Source: Ruminococcaceae bacterium BL-6
GTDB lineage: Bacteria > Bacillota > Clostridia > Oscillospirales > Acutalibacteraceae
DNA: 64,000 nucleotides
Direction of reading: 5' to 3'
NCBI GenBank assembly: GCA_902810075.1
Contig: LR778135.1
Location: 1,922,001 to 1,986,000, forward strand
A program made the position numbers and the translations under genes. This document shows positions 9,526 to 17,664 of the stretch, in pieces (positions within the stretch are counted from its first letter, which is position 1; every line of letters begins with the position of its first letter). The notes below the pieces were generated by a model. It had not been told where the DNA came from, did no database searches, and saw nothing but the letters and a program-made list of their open reading frames with translations.

Positions 9526-9994
9526 TTTTGCCCGTCCCCTCCAAAAACCGCCGGGTCAGGTTTGGAAAGCCCGCCTTGCTCTCGGCCTTGGAACGGGCGT
9601 AGAGCATATTCAGAATACGGCAGAATTCCTCGTTGTCCTCCGGGGTGAGAGCTTCTTCCAGCCATTCGTAATACAGCGCCTCCACGGAGGCTTTGGAGCT
9701 TTTCAGGCTGTCCGCCTTTTCCGTCGCGTATAGAAGCTGACTGCGCCCATCCTCCGGGTTGGGCTTGCGGATGAGATATCCCTTCGTCTCCAGGCTCGCC
9801 GCGCGGCGCGCGGCCGCACCCTTGTCCAGTGTGAGAAGCTCCCGCAGCGCCGCCTGAGTGATGCCGGGGTTTTTCCGCACCGCATGGATAAAATCATATT
9901 CCGCCGTGCCGACGCCGTCTGTTTTCAGCATTCGCACGGTAAATTTACTTACCTCGCGCGCAATTTTTGTTATTTGCCGCCTTGTACTGTCCAT
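9506..9994 (-). CDS. MarR-family transcriptional regulator
   Basis: The 162-residue protein carries a winged helix-turn-helix: GITQAALRELLTLDKGAAAR (recognition part), then LETKGYLIRKPNPEDGRSQLLYAT (wing with the conserved D-x-R). It is the first gene of the exporter operon and overlaps the next gene. A 48-bp palindrome covers its promoter, so it is very likely an autorepressor whose ligand is an exporter substrate. Length is normal for MarR proteins. Confidence 0.9.
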   Translation of the reverse strand: MDSTRRQITKIAREVSKFTVRMLKTDGVGTAEYDFIHAVRKNPGITQAALRELLTLDKGAAARRAASLETKGYLIRKPNPEDGRSQLLYATEKADSLKSSKASVEALYYEWLEEALTPEDNEEFCRILNMLYARSKAESKAGFPNLTRRFLEGTGKNEPSAD

Positions 9995-10012
9995 CCTTCA
10001 CACTTCCCGCCT

Positions 10013-10060
10013 AATAATAGATGTAGTATCAACTAAATATATGATACTACATCTATTATT
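10013..10060. promoter_or_regulatory. Operator palindrome of the MarR operon (19-bp perfect arms)
   Basis: AATAATAGATGTAGTATCA (10013-10031) is perfectly repeated inverted at 10042-10060, with a 10-bp spacer. It covers the -10 box and start region of the marR promoter. Confidence 0.85.
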
Positions 10061-10069
10061 TCATGTCAA
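10041..10069 (-). promoter_or_regulatory. Promoter of marR-ABC operon
   Basis: Read on the minus strand: TTGACA (10069-10064), 17-bp spacer, TATCAT (10046-10041). The operator palindrome overlaps the spacer and the -10. Confidence 0.75.
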
Positions 10070-10119
10070 TGAATTACTACAATAAAGATAGAGTCGCGAA
10101 ACGCCCAGAAATGAGATAG

Positions 10120-10233
10120 AGGCGAAAGAAATTAAAAAATAAGGTTAGCGGCGAGAATATAGTCATTTATGCCAAGTATATGTACGAAGGCGGAAACAAG
10201 ATCGACATTATGAGCTATGCAGAAGCAAAATGA
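10120..10233 (+). pseudogene. Possible coding remnant at the left edge of element A
   Basis: A start-less frame ends at TGA 10231-10233 and reads KVSGENIVIYAKYMYEGGNK, then IDIMSYAEAK. The composition looks like protein, but no family is recognised and upstream the frame is closed by TAG. It may be the tail of a gene cut by insertion of the element. The rest of 10085-10266 shows nothing. Confidence 0.3.
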
Positions 10234-10266
10234 GGAGTTGGTCATTGCCGCTCCCTCTCTTGCACT

Positions 10267-10570
10267 TCAAGATTCTTCCATACAGCTGTCATTATCAATA
10301 TGAATCTGCTTTGCGTAGCTAAGTTGACCATCCAGCCAAGACAAATAAATCCGCTTTGGCCTGCTCGTATGCCTGGCGATCTGCCCAGCTTTTCTTCTCC
10401 GCCTTATTCAGCGCCTCCCAAGCGGAGCGGAACTGCTCCTGATGGGTATAGTTCTCCTCATAAAACTGCCGCAGCATCTCGCGCGGCTTCACCATGGCTC
10501 CGCCGTCCAGGCAATACTGGCGGCGGAGCTCTTTTTGCTTTTTATCCTTGGAGGTGAGATTGGCGACGAT
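10267..10570 (-). pseudogene. Truncated copy of the DUF6076-like gene of element B
   Basis: The decoded segment (KDKKQKELRRQYCLDGGAMV, then KPREMLRQFYEENYTHQEQF) is nearly identical to the C-terminal third of the protein encoded at 18301-19371. DNA similarity runs from about 10267 to 10570, where it stops abruptly inside the word GCGACGAT. A 1-bp difference near 10345 shifts the frame before the natural end. This shows that element A once carried the same gene as element B. Confidence 0.8.
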
Positions 10571-10632
10571 ATCAAAGGTATTTGGTGTGCCGAGCCTCAT
10601 CGGGACGCTGCTGACAAGCATCTATTATGTTA

Positions 10633-10871
10633 TGATTTTATATCTCAACGACAATCAGATCACGCAAAGGGAGATAACCGCTGTGATGATCGAACGGATG
10701 ATGGCTTGTATTCGAACACTTCCATTGGAAGAGCGGAGTTTGATTCGTGAACTGTTTTTCCATAACAAAGGCGAACGCCAGTTGTCGGCGGAAACAGGGA
10801 TTCCGCCGATGACGTTTCACTACCGGAAAAGCAAAATCCTGAAGAAATTATGCAAGCTCTTGGAAAAGTAA
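10633..10871 (+). pseudogene. Sigma-70 region-4-like gene fragment
   Basis: The frame reads LNDNQITQREITAVMIERMM, then ...LPLEERSLIRELFFHNKGERQLSAETGIPPMTFHYRKSKILKKL... and ends at 10871. This resembles region 4 of the small sigma-70-like proteins on Firmicute conjugative elements (SAETGIPPMTFHYRKSKIL is the helix-turn-helix). No start codon or N-terminal part is found. The frame upstream of about 10600 is antisense to the DUF6076 remnant, so the gene has lost its 5' end. It is probably inactive. Confidence 0.6.
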
Positions 10872-10883
10872 TAACGCCGGAGA

Positions 10884-10939
10884 GATAGCCGGGGTATGGC
10901 AATTGCCTCGGTTGTCTTTTTTGCACCAACTTGGTGCAA
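10884..10939 (+). terminator. Terminator-like hairpin and adjacent TTGCACCAA palindrome
   Basis: A weak stem (CCGGGG/CCTCGG) is followed by a T-run. It abuts the perfect palindrome TTGCACCAA-C-TTGGTGCAA (10921-10939). Confidence 0.45.
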
Positions 10940-11399
10940 GTTTTCGCCCAGCGAAAGAAAAACAATAAGGAAATGCACCAACATGGCTCACTTTAAAACT
11001 CAAAGTATACCATGATGTCATAACTTTTTTTATGCTTAGCCAAACGTATACCATCATGGCTAACATTTCCGTTGCCTATTGTCATCACCAGCCTATAAAA
11101 ATTTCTACCATGGACATTTTTAACAATTATCTACCCAACTGTTTGTACGCCTATCTGAAATTTCTTGGTTTTCACAAAAAAACCGCTCAACACTTAATCC
11201 CGACGGGTAAAAGAGTAGAGAGACTTTCTCCAGTTTAAGAGCGATGAGTTCAAATCAAAACAAAATTAGTGAGCCAGATGGTTATAAAATGTGCGGTTCC
11301 GCTGCCTACACAGTGGAGAGCCTTTAAGACATGCCTGCTGGCAAAACGGTTTTGCTGTCGCTATCCGTACAAGCAGATTAGGAAGGATGTGTATTTTCA
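10940..11399. other. Non-coding stretch of element A
   Basis: No supported gene. Two copies of GTATACCAT(G/C)ATG lie about 40 bp apart (near 11005 and 11045), and TGCACCAACATGG near 10974 echoes the preceding palindrome. The 68-codon frame at 11032-11238 has no ribosome binding site or recognisable family. Confidence 0.4.
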
Positions 11400-11723
11400 A
11401 TGAAGCGTAGAAATTTCTTTATGGTGGACAACGATGTGTTCCGGTACAAGCTGCCGCCCATCGCTTTTTATGTCTATTGCTACCTGCTCCGCTGTAACAG
11501 CCGGGAACGGGGGTGCTATCCCAGCAAGCGTACCATTGCGGAAGCCTGCGGCATCGCGGTCAGTTCGGCGAGCAAAGCGTTGAAGTTGCTCGAAGCTCGC
11601 GGACTAATCAGAGTACAGCATAATTTTAATGGCGGCAGGCAGATCAACAATACTTATGTGTTCCAGGCAGCCAGTTGCCTGGCGGACAGTCCCTCGGGTC
11701 ATGGTGGACCATCCCCTGTCTGA
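11400..11723 (+). CDS. Helix-turn-helix protein (HTH_36, replication-initiator-like)
   Basis: The 107-residue protein begins MKRRNFFMVDNDVFRY and contains a winged helix-turn-helix (YPSKRTIAEACGIAVSSASK, then ALKLLEARGLIRV). This is the layout of HTH_36 proteins encoded next to recombinases on Tn916/Tn4451-like elements and of the N-terminal domain of some plasmid replication proteins. The ATG follows AGGAAGG at a long 12-13-nt spacing. It belongs to the decayed element A and could still bind DNA. The C-terminal tail after residue 85 is short and disordered. Confidence 0.75.
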   Translation: MKRRNFFMVDNDVFRYKLPPIAFYVYCYLLRCNSRERGCYPSKRTIAEACGIAVSSASKALKLLEARGLIRVQHNFNGGRQINNTYVFQAASCLADSPSGHGGPSPV

Positions 11724-12273
11724 CAGACGGATAGGAAACAATAAGAAGAATGCTAACTGCCCAGTATAACAAGCTTTAACATCAGAAAGAAAAAAAGAGA
11801 ATCCTCCGTTGTTGCTGCCTGTGTGCGGCTGTGTTGCGTTATTCATACAAGGGCGGCATTTGCTTCTCGTCGAGAGAGGAAACGCCTCGCGTTGGGGCAG
11901 ATGAAAGCCCAAAATTCTCTCAGGTGTCTTTATTGCACGAGAAAACGAGCGCTTTTATTTTCTCTGATGATACTGAAGGTGAACCATGGGGTTGAAAATG
12001 ATGCTGGTTAAAGGAGCGGGGTCGTAAGCGCCCCTCGCTCCGGCTTACATCGCCCCGCAATGCGGGTCGAAGGGCTTTTCTCAGCGGGGTCGGAAAATGC
12101 CCCTTGGGGTTGGCTTCGGGGTTGCAGAACCGACGGATGCCGAAATTTCCGCATGAATTCGGAAAATCCTGTGGGGTTGCGAGCGGGGTCAGGGCCCGTT
12201 TGCGGCGAAATCACGGCAGATGAGACATATATTGGAAGTTTGCCATGACGAGACGATAAGGAGGAAGAAGCCA
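11724..12273. other. Structured non-coding region with GCGGGGTC repeats
   Basis: No supported gene. Between about 12014 and 12200 the word GCGGGGTC recurs (near 12016, 12085 and 12183), each followed closely by GCCCC-type sequence able to pair with it. One hairpin pairs GAGCG-GGG with CCC-T-CGCTC (about 12014-12040). It could be an element replication or transfer region, or a structured RNA; nothing decides this. Confidence 0.4.
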
Positions 12274-12492
12274 ATGGATAAAAATCAATTTTTAGAAGCG
12301 CTGGATAGGGTCGACGGCGTGATTTTACCTGTGGAAAAAACCGCGCATACCGTAGAAATCAATAAAGTGAATTTCTGCGTAATCAGCCACTTCTGCGGCT
12401 GGGAAACCATCGTCCCGAAACTGGGCGAGCTGATGATCGAAGATCTGGAACAGACGGACGAACCCGAGAATAAAAATACGGATTTGACCTGA
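12274..12492 (+). CDS. TnpW-like small transposon protein
   Basis: A 72-residue protein starts at ATG 12274 after AAGGAGGAAG. It contains TVEINKVNFCVISHFCG, then ETIVPKLGELMIEDLEQ. The order (a beta-hairpin with F-x-V, then a helix ending in L-M-(I/L)-(E/D)-D-L-E) matches the product at 22457-22657, which occupies the same place before the second recombinase. The pattern recalls the TnpW family of Tn4451-like elements; this is a resemblance only. The role is unknown. Confidence 0.65.
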   Translation: MDKNQFLEALDRVDGVILPVEKTAHTVEINKVNFCVISHFCGWETIVPKLGELMIEDLEQTDEPENKNTDLT

Positions 12493-12606
12493 TATTTCAA
12501 TAGCTTTGGGGCCGCGAGTGTGGTATGTTGGACATACAGACAGGTTGCTGTTGCGAACAGGCGGCCCCGACACATGGGGCAATATTGAGTCCGGGAAAGG
12601 AGCGTT
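12493..12606 (+). promoter_or_regulatory. Conserved structured leader of recombinase A
   Basis: The interval shares ATTTCAATAGCTTT, GTGGTAT, GACAGGTTGCTG and AGTCCGGGAAAGGAGCG with the leader of recombinase B (22658-22749). GGGGCCGC (12508-12515) can pair with GCGGCCCC (12561-12568). Confidence 0.5.
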
Positions 12607-14229
12607 ATGCAGGCAACAGTCAACGCCGGCGTTTATTGCCGGCTTTCCGTAGATGACCCCGATACAGACGAAAGCGAAAGCATCCAAACCCAGAAAGCAA
12701 TGCTGACGGACTACTGCCATCAGCACGGATTTCATATCGTGGATTACTTTATTGACGACGGAGTGAGCGGAACTTCATTCGACCGTCCGGATTTCCGGCG
12801 AATGCTGGATGCCATCGAATCCGGAACCATCAATACCGTGATCTGCAAGGATCTGAGCCGTTTCGGCCGAAACTATTATGAGTCCGGAATGTACCTGGAT
12901 AATTACTTTATCCGTAAAAACATCCGGTTCATCGCACCTGGCAACTCGGTGGACAGCGCCAACGGAGCTTACAATCTGAGCGTTCCAATTTTGAACATGA
13001 TGAACGACTTCTACGCCCGTGATATTTCCACCAAAACCAGGGACGCGAAAAAAGCCCGCGCCAAACAGGGGATGTACCTTGCCGCCAAAGCTCCTTACGG
13101 GTACGTCAAAGATCCCGCCGACCGGCATCACCTGATTGTAGACGAGGATGCGGCGGCGATCGTCCAGCGCATTTTTGACATGGCGGCCCACGGGGCGGGC
13201 TATAACAAGATTGCCCGAACGCTCCACGTCGAGGGCATCCCTAATCCGCTGACCTACTTCAATCAGAAAAACCCGGACTATTATCACAGCGACTACTGGA
13301 AACAGGGCACGCAGTGGCATGTGACATCCATCCAGTCCATCCTGAACAATCCCGTCTATCTGGGCTGCGTCGCCCACAACCGGGTGGGCAGTAAGGTCAT
13401 GAACGGGAAAACGGAGAAAAAAGCCAGGGAGGATTGGATTGTGGTGGAACATACGCATGAGCCGCTGGTCAGCACGGAGCAGTGGGAAATCGTTCATAAA
13501 CAGATGGAATCCAGACGCAGAGCGCAGAAGGATGGAGAGCCGCAGATGTTCGCTGGGCTTCTCCACTGCTCAGACTGCGGCAGCGCCCTCTCCTTCTCAG
13601 CGGTTCACCGCAAGACCAAGCCGGACGGTGGGCAGTACAAATGCTGGTATTACATGCGCCACGGCAAGGAATACTGTTCCAGCCACTACATCACCCTGGA
13701 TCAGCTCAACGTCGTCGTTCTGGACGATATCCGCAGGCAGGCCCGGTATGCTTATCTCTACCATGGACAGTATCTGAAAACGCTCAGGGAGGCCAAAACC
13801 GAGCAGAGCGTCAAGCAGCTTCAGAGCCGGAAAAAAGAGGCCGAGAAATGCAAAAAGCGCCTTGCGGCGCTGGACGGCATTCTCAAGAAGCTGCTGGAGC
13901 AGAACGCGGCGGGAACCATCACAAACGAGCGCTTCGCCGCCCTGTCCGCCGATTACGAGCAGGAACGCAAAGCACTGGAGGAAACGGTCGCGGACTATGA
14001 AAAATCCGCACAGAGCGCCCGGGAGGGCGAGGAACAGGCGGAGCAATTCGTGGAGCTGATTCAGGAATACACGAATCTGACTGCACTGGACGCCCGAATT
14101 CTTAACAAGCTGATCGACAAGATCGTTGTTCATCAGCGGGAGAAGGACGCCGAGGGCAATCTCACCCAACTGGTGGAAATTTATTATAAATTCGTAGGAA
14201 TGACCGTACTTAATTTTAAGGAACAATAA
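12607..14229 (+). CDS. Large serine recombinase (site-specific integrase) of element A
   Basis: The 540-residue protein has an N-terminal resolvase domain with the nucleophilic Ser at residue 14 (YCRLSVDD) and the motifs DDGVSGTSFDRPDF and CKDLSRFGRN. A recombinase domain (APYGYVKD) and a zinc beta-ribbon (LLHCSDCGSALSF with a second Cys pair in the downstream YCSSHY) follow. A coiled coil (LQSRKKEAEKCKKRLAALDG) precedes the C-terminal part. Enzymes of this type integrate and excise mobile elements. It has a GGAAAGGAGCG ribosome binding site. A tRNA 3' half lies 25 bp downstream. The gene looks intact although the rest of its element has decayed. Confidence 0.95.
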   Translation: MQATVNAGVYCRLSVDDPDTDESESIQTQKAMLTDYCHQHGFHIVDYFIDDGVSGTSFDRPDFRRMLDAIESGTINTVICKDLSRFGRNYYESGMYLDNYFIRKNIRFIAPGNSVDSANGAYNLSVPILNMMNDFYARDISTKTRDAKKARAKQGMYLAAKAPYGYVKDPADRHHLIVDEDAAAIVQRIFDMAAHGAGYNKIARTLHVEGIPNPLTYFNQKNPDYYHSDYWKQGTQWHVTSIQSILNNPVYLGCVAHNRVGSKVMNGKTEKKAREDWIVVEHTHEPLVSTEQWEIVHKQMESRRRAQKDGEPQMFAGLLHCSDCGSALSFSAVHRKTKPDGGQYKCWYYMRHGKEYCSSHYITLDQLNVVVLDDIRRQARYAYLYHGQYLKTLREAKTEQSVKQLQSRKKEAEKCKKRLAALDGILKKLLEQNAAGTITNERFAALSADYEQERKALEETVADYEKSAQSAREGEEQAEQFVELIQEYTNLTALDARILNKLIDKIVVHQREKDAEGNLTQLVEIYYKFVGMTVLNFKEQ

Positions 14230-14245
14230 TCTGTGGTTTTATCAA

Positions 14246-14285
14246 CATCCCAAGGTCGACGGTTCGATCCCGTTCAGGTCCACCA
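14246..14285 (+). pseudogene. tRNA gene 3' half (T-arm, acceptor strand, CCA)
   Basis: GACGG-TTCGATC-CCGTT is a T-arm (one G-T pair), followed by CAGGTCC, discriminator A and encoded CCA (14283-14285). No 5' half is present upstream; the recombinase gene ends at 14229. This is the expected right junction of an element inserted in a tRNA gene. The tRNA species cannot be assigned. Confidence 0.75.
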
Positions 14286-14287
14286 AA

Positions 14288-14318
14288 AATCCTGTCTTTT
14301 ATGAAGACGGGATTTTTT
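14288..14318 (+). terminator. Terminator after tRNA remnant A
   Basis: AATCCTGTCTT and AAGACGGGATT (11-bp stem with one G-T pair, TTATG loop) are followed by TTTTT. This is the original terminator of the interrupted tRNA gene. Confidence 0.75.
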
Positions 14319-14330
14319 CATAGAAAAAGG

Positions 14331-14357
14331 AAGGCCTCCGGCTTAGCCGGAGGCCTT
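14331..14357 (-). terminator. Terminator of the tetR-trpS-MATE operon
   Basis: AAGGCCTCCGGC-TTA-GCCGGAGGCCTT has perfect 12-bp arms. On the minus strand it is followed by CCTTTTTC, so it terminates the operon coming from 17458. Confidence 0.75.
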
Positions 14358-14474
14358 GACTACTTTCAGAAATACTGCCCTTTATGTATTGCGCTTGCCC
14401 CTTAAAAACAGCCTCATGCTCAATTCATCATGGGTTATTCTTTTAATTTTTTTAAGTAGAGTATAGAGCCATTA

Positions 14475-15809
14475 TCAACCGTTATTTTTTACCCGTTCCA
14501 CCATCGGAAATTTTAAATATAAAATATATGCTATTACGGCGGTAATAAGCTCTGTAATCGGAAATGCAAGCCAGACATAATTCAAACCAATTAAAGAAAA
14601 AGCCCATGCCAGCGGAATCAGTAATCCGATCTGCCGCAAAACGGTTAATGCGATACTCTGCTTTCCCTTGCCGATTGCCTGAAAATAGGTCGGAATCACC
14701 AGCGAAACCGAGATCGGCACAAAGCTGATCCCGATGACGCGCAAGGCAATCGTACCGATTTGAAGAATGTCTGCCTGGCCGTCCGCAAAAATCTGAAGAA
14801 GCTGCGTGGGAAACAACTCGAATGCCAGAGTTCCGATGCCCATGCAGACGGCGGCAATCCAAACGGAATTCCACAGCACGGCCTTGCAGCGATCCGTATA
14901 GCCTGCCGCGTAATTGTAGCTTAACACAGGCACAATACAGGTCGTCAGCCCCATGACGGGAATCAGACAAAAGGACTGTAATTTGTAGTACAACCCTAAA
15001 ACTGTGACCGCATCATCGGAAAAGGACACCAGAATCAAATTCAGTGCAACAATATAGATTGTGCAGAGCGCATTCATTAGAATATTGGGAATGCCAGCCG
15101 TGTATATGGGTTTGATATATTGCTTGGCTGTTTTGATTGTAGGGACTTTATGAAACGCCTTGACGCCCACGATCACCGCTGCAAGGATTTGCCCGATCAC
15201 GGTTGCGATGGCTGCACCGGCAATTCCTAGCTTCGGAAAAAAGCCAATGCCGAAAATCAGCAGCCAATCCAGCAAAATGTTGGTAACGGCCCCCGTCACT
15301 TGTGCAATCATCGGTGTTTTCATATCGCCTCTGGCCTGTAAGACCTTTGTCCAGTTGCTTTCCAGAAAAATGCCAAAACTGGCTCCACAGACGATTCTGC
15401 CATAAGTGCAGGCATATTCCTGTGCCTGCGGCGTTGAAAGTGAGATGTGCGCATAGATCTTCATCAGACTGCAAGTGACCAATGCGAAGATCGAATATGA
15501 GACGATGGACAAGAAGAAACCAACACCTGCTGTTTCGTCTGCGGATTTCCGGTCTGACAAACCGTCAAACTTTGACATGACTGTGTTGACACCCACGCCG
15601 GTTCCGATGGCCAGCGCACTGATCAGCAGCTGAATCGGAAATATTACAGACAGGGCTGCAAGGCCATCCTTGGAATACTGCCCCACATAATAGCTGTCTA
15701 CGATATTATAAAGTGCTTGAATCAACTGTGCCAGCATCACTGGCGGGGCAAGGCGCAATAGAAGCCGCCCCACCTTTTCTGTTCCGAAAAATGTATTGTC
15801 CTGTGCCAT
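14475..15809 (-). CDS. MATE-family multidrug efflux transporter
   Basis: The 444-residue membrane protein has about twelve hydrophobic helices in two homologous halves. It begins with the MATE pattern LLRLAPPVMLAQLIQALYNI...DSYYVGQYSKDGLAALS and has PxMG (LIPVMGLTTCIVPVLSYNY) opening the second half. MATE proteins export cationic drugs using Na+ or H+ gradients. The gene is last in a tetR-trpS-MATE operon, only 4 nt after trpS, so expression is coupled. The context suggests a resistance cassette. Length is normal. Confidence 0.92.
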   Translation of the reverse strand: MAQDNTFFGTEKVGRLLLRLAPPVMLAQLIQALYNIVDSYYVGQYSKDGLAALSVIFPIQLLISALAIGTGVGVNTVMSKFDGLSDRKSADETAGVGFFLSIVSYSIFALVTCSLMKIYAHISLSTPQAQEYACTYGRIVCGASFGIFLESNWTKVLQARGDMKTPMIAQVTGAVTNILLDWLLIFGIGFFPKLGIAGAAIATVIGQILAAVIVGVKAFHKVPTIKTAKQYIKPIYTAGIPNILMNALCTIYIVALNLILVSFSDDAVTVLGLYYKLQSFCLIPVMGLTTCIVPVLSYNYAAGYTDRCKAVLWNSVWIAAVCMGIGTLAFELFPTQLLQIFADGQADILQIGTIALRVIGISFVPISVSLVIPTYFQAIGKGKQSIALTVLRQIGLLIPLAWAFSLIGLNYVWLAFPITELITAVIAYILYLKFPMVERVKNNG

Positions 15810-15813
15810 GCGA

Positions 15814-16875
15814 TCATCTCAACAGATTATCGTTGTCAAAATAGTTGATCTTCATGGCACGTCGAACAGCCTGCAAGGTCTGTGCCGCTGTATTCTCGGC
15901 CTTTTCGCTGCCTGCTCGTAGTATCTCATATACCTCCGGCAGTTGCTGCTCCCATTCTCTGCGACGCTCCCGGATGGGGCGCAGTTCTGTCTGTATGACA
16001 TTGTTGAGGAATTTCTTGACCGTCACATCGCCCAGACCGCCCCGCTGATAATGGGCTTTCAGTTCATTCAGATTCTGATAGTCCGGCAAGAACTCCGCAA
16101 AGTGCTCTGGACGGCAGAAAGCGTCCAGATAAATGAATATCGGGTTGCCCTCCGTGTGTCCCGGATCGTCTCTGTGCAAATGGGTAGGGTCAGTAAACAT
16201 GGACATGACCTTAGTTTGAATATCCTCCGGCTCGTCAGAAAGATAGATGCAGTTTCCCAAAGATTTGCTCATTTTTGCTTTTCCGTCAATGCCGGGTAAA
16301 CGCAGGCAGGCTTGATTGGAGGGCAGCACAATTTCTGGCTCAGTCAGCGTGTCGCCATAGACTTCGTTGAACTTACGTACGATCTCGCGGGCCTGCTCCA
16401 ACATTGGTTCTTGATCCTCTCCCGCAGGGACAGCTGTGGCCTGAAACGCCGTAATATCCGCCGCCTGACTGATGGGATAACAGAAAAAGCCGACCGGAAT
16501 GCTGGCTTCGAAGTTCCGCTGCTTGATCTCGGCCTTGACTGTGGGGTTACGCTGTACACGGGAAAGGGTGACGAGATTCATGTAATAGAAGGTCAGCTCG
16601 GTCAGTTCCGGGATCATGGACTGAATGAAAACGCAGGATTTCTCCGGGTCAATGCCGCAGGCGAGGTAATCCAGCGCGACCTGCATGATGTTTTGCCGTA
16701 CCTTTTCCGGGTGTTCAGCGTTGTCAGTCAGAGCCTGTGCATCTGCGATCATGATATAAATTTCATCGTAGCGCCCGGAGTTTTGCAGGGCAACGCGCTC
16801 CTTAAGAGAGCCGACATAATGGCCTACATGAAGGCGGCCTGTGGGCCGGTCGCCAGTCAGAATAATTTGTTTCAT
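15814..16875 (-). CDS. trpS: Tryptophan--tRNA ligase
   Basis: The 353-residue class I synthetase charges tRNA-Trp. The HIGH-type motif HVGHYVG is at about residues 16-22 inside GDRPTGRLHVGHYVGSL, and KMSKS near 206 (DGKAKMSKSLGN). The GDRPTG form is like the TrpRS of streptococci and some Clostridia. The ATG at 16875 is preceded by AGGAGA, which lies directly after the tetR stop (16-bp gap), and MATE follows after 4 nt. A housekeeping trpS would not normally be co-transcribed with a drug pump and a TetR regulator. An accessory, inhibitor-resistant copy is a plausible reading, but the genome's other trpS genes cannot be seen here. Confidence 0.93.
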   Translation of the reverse strand: MKQIILTGDRPTGRLHVGHYVGSLKERVALQNSGRYDEIYIMIADAQALTDNAEHPEKVRQNIMQVALDYLACGIDPEKSCVFIQSMIPELTELTFYYMNLVTLSRVQRNPTVKAEIKQRNFEASIPVGFFCYPISQAADITAFQATAVPAGEDQEPMLEQAREIVRKFNEVYGDTLTEPEIVLPSNQACLRLPGIDGKAKMSKSLGNCIYLSDEPEDIQTKVMSMFTDPTHLHRDDPGHTEGNPIFIYLDAFCRPEHFAEFLPDYQNLNELKAHYQRGGLGDVTVKKFLNNVIQTELRPIRERRREWEQQLPEVYEILRAGSEKAENTAAQTLQAVRRAMKINYFDNDNLLR

Positions 16876-16891
16876 ATTTCTTTTTCTCCTG

Positions 16892-17458
16892 TCAGATCAT
16901 ATCGTTCAAGCATTTTTGCCAATTTTCATCCCACTCAACGTTGGGCGAGATAACCAGTGCCACCAGTCCGTGCAGCAGCGACCAGAGCCTTGTCAGGTGG
17001 GTCAAACATTCCTCACTTGTAAGCTTATTCTGCTCCCCGTAGGCACGGTACGCCTTGCGGAACAATTCAAGGGGCGGGTAGTTTGCCTCTATCGGCTCCA
17101 AAGAAAAGATAATTTTGATGCTGGAATTCCGGTACAAAAAGCTATAATAAGTCGGATGCTGTTGATAAAACGATACATAAGCGAAACTCAGCTTCCGTAA
17201 TGTTTCGGCGGAAGCATAATCAGCATCGCCGAGTGCTTCGGTCAGATGGACCACCATGCTTTCCGTCACAAAATTTCGGCAAGCCTCAATGAGCTGTTCT
17301 TTGTTATCAAAGTGCCTATAGATTGCGTTGTGGCTCACGCCGCATAGTGTGGAAATATTCCGCAGAGAAAGGCGATCAAAACCTTCCTCAGAAATAATGC
17401 GGATGCTGGTTTCAATCAGCTCATTTTTCAGATTCCCGTGATGGTAGTGGTCCTTCAT
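16892..17458 (-). CDS. TetR/AcrR-family regulator
   Basis: The 188-residue protein starts MKDHYHHGNLKNELIETS, the usual opening of this subgroup. The helix-turn-helix reads LSLRNISTLCGVSHNAIYRHF. The C-terminal half is the ligand-binding helical domain. It is first in the operon with trpS and the MATE pump and probably represses them until a drug is bound. A consensus promoter lies just upstream. Confidence 0.92.
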   Translation of the reverse strand: MKDHYHHGNLKNELIETSIRIISEEGFDRLSLRNISTLCGVSHNAIYRHFDNKEQLIEACRNFVTESMVVHLTEALGDADYASAETLRKLSFAYVSFYQQHPTYYSFLYRNSSIKIIFSLEPIEANYPPLELFRKAYRAYGEQNKLTSEECLTHLTRLWSLLHGLVALVISPNVEWDENWQKCLNDMI

Positions 17459-17484
17459 CTAAACACCTCCACACTTCTATATTT

Positions 17485-17513
17485 ATTATATCGCAAGATG
17501 TTACCACTGTCAA
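17485..17513 (-). promoter_or_regulatory. Promoter of the tetR-trpS-MATE operon
   Basis: On the minus strand TTGACA (17513-17508), 17 bp, TATAAT (17490-17485): both hexamers are consensus. Confidence 0.85.
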
Positions 17514-17664
17514 CATTCAGGCATAAGAATACCATATAACAAAAAATAAACTCCGCCACTTCGTGTATGCCGCATTAGCAATCCCGGCACTTTCATCTTT
17601 TTGCAGGACAAAAGTACTTGAATTTCCGCGTTTTCAAGGCAAAATCGTGTGTTAAGTCTTTGCT

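Noticed and set aside
11032..11238. 68-codon frame in element A
   Set aside because: No ribosome binding site, odd composition, and it spans non-coding repeats.
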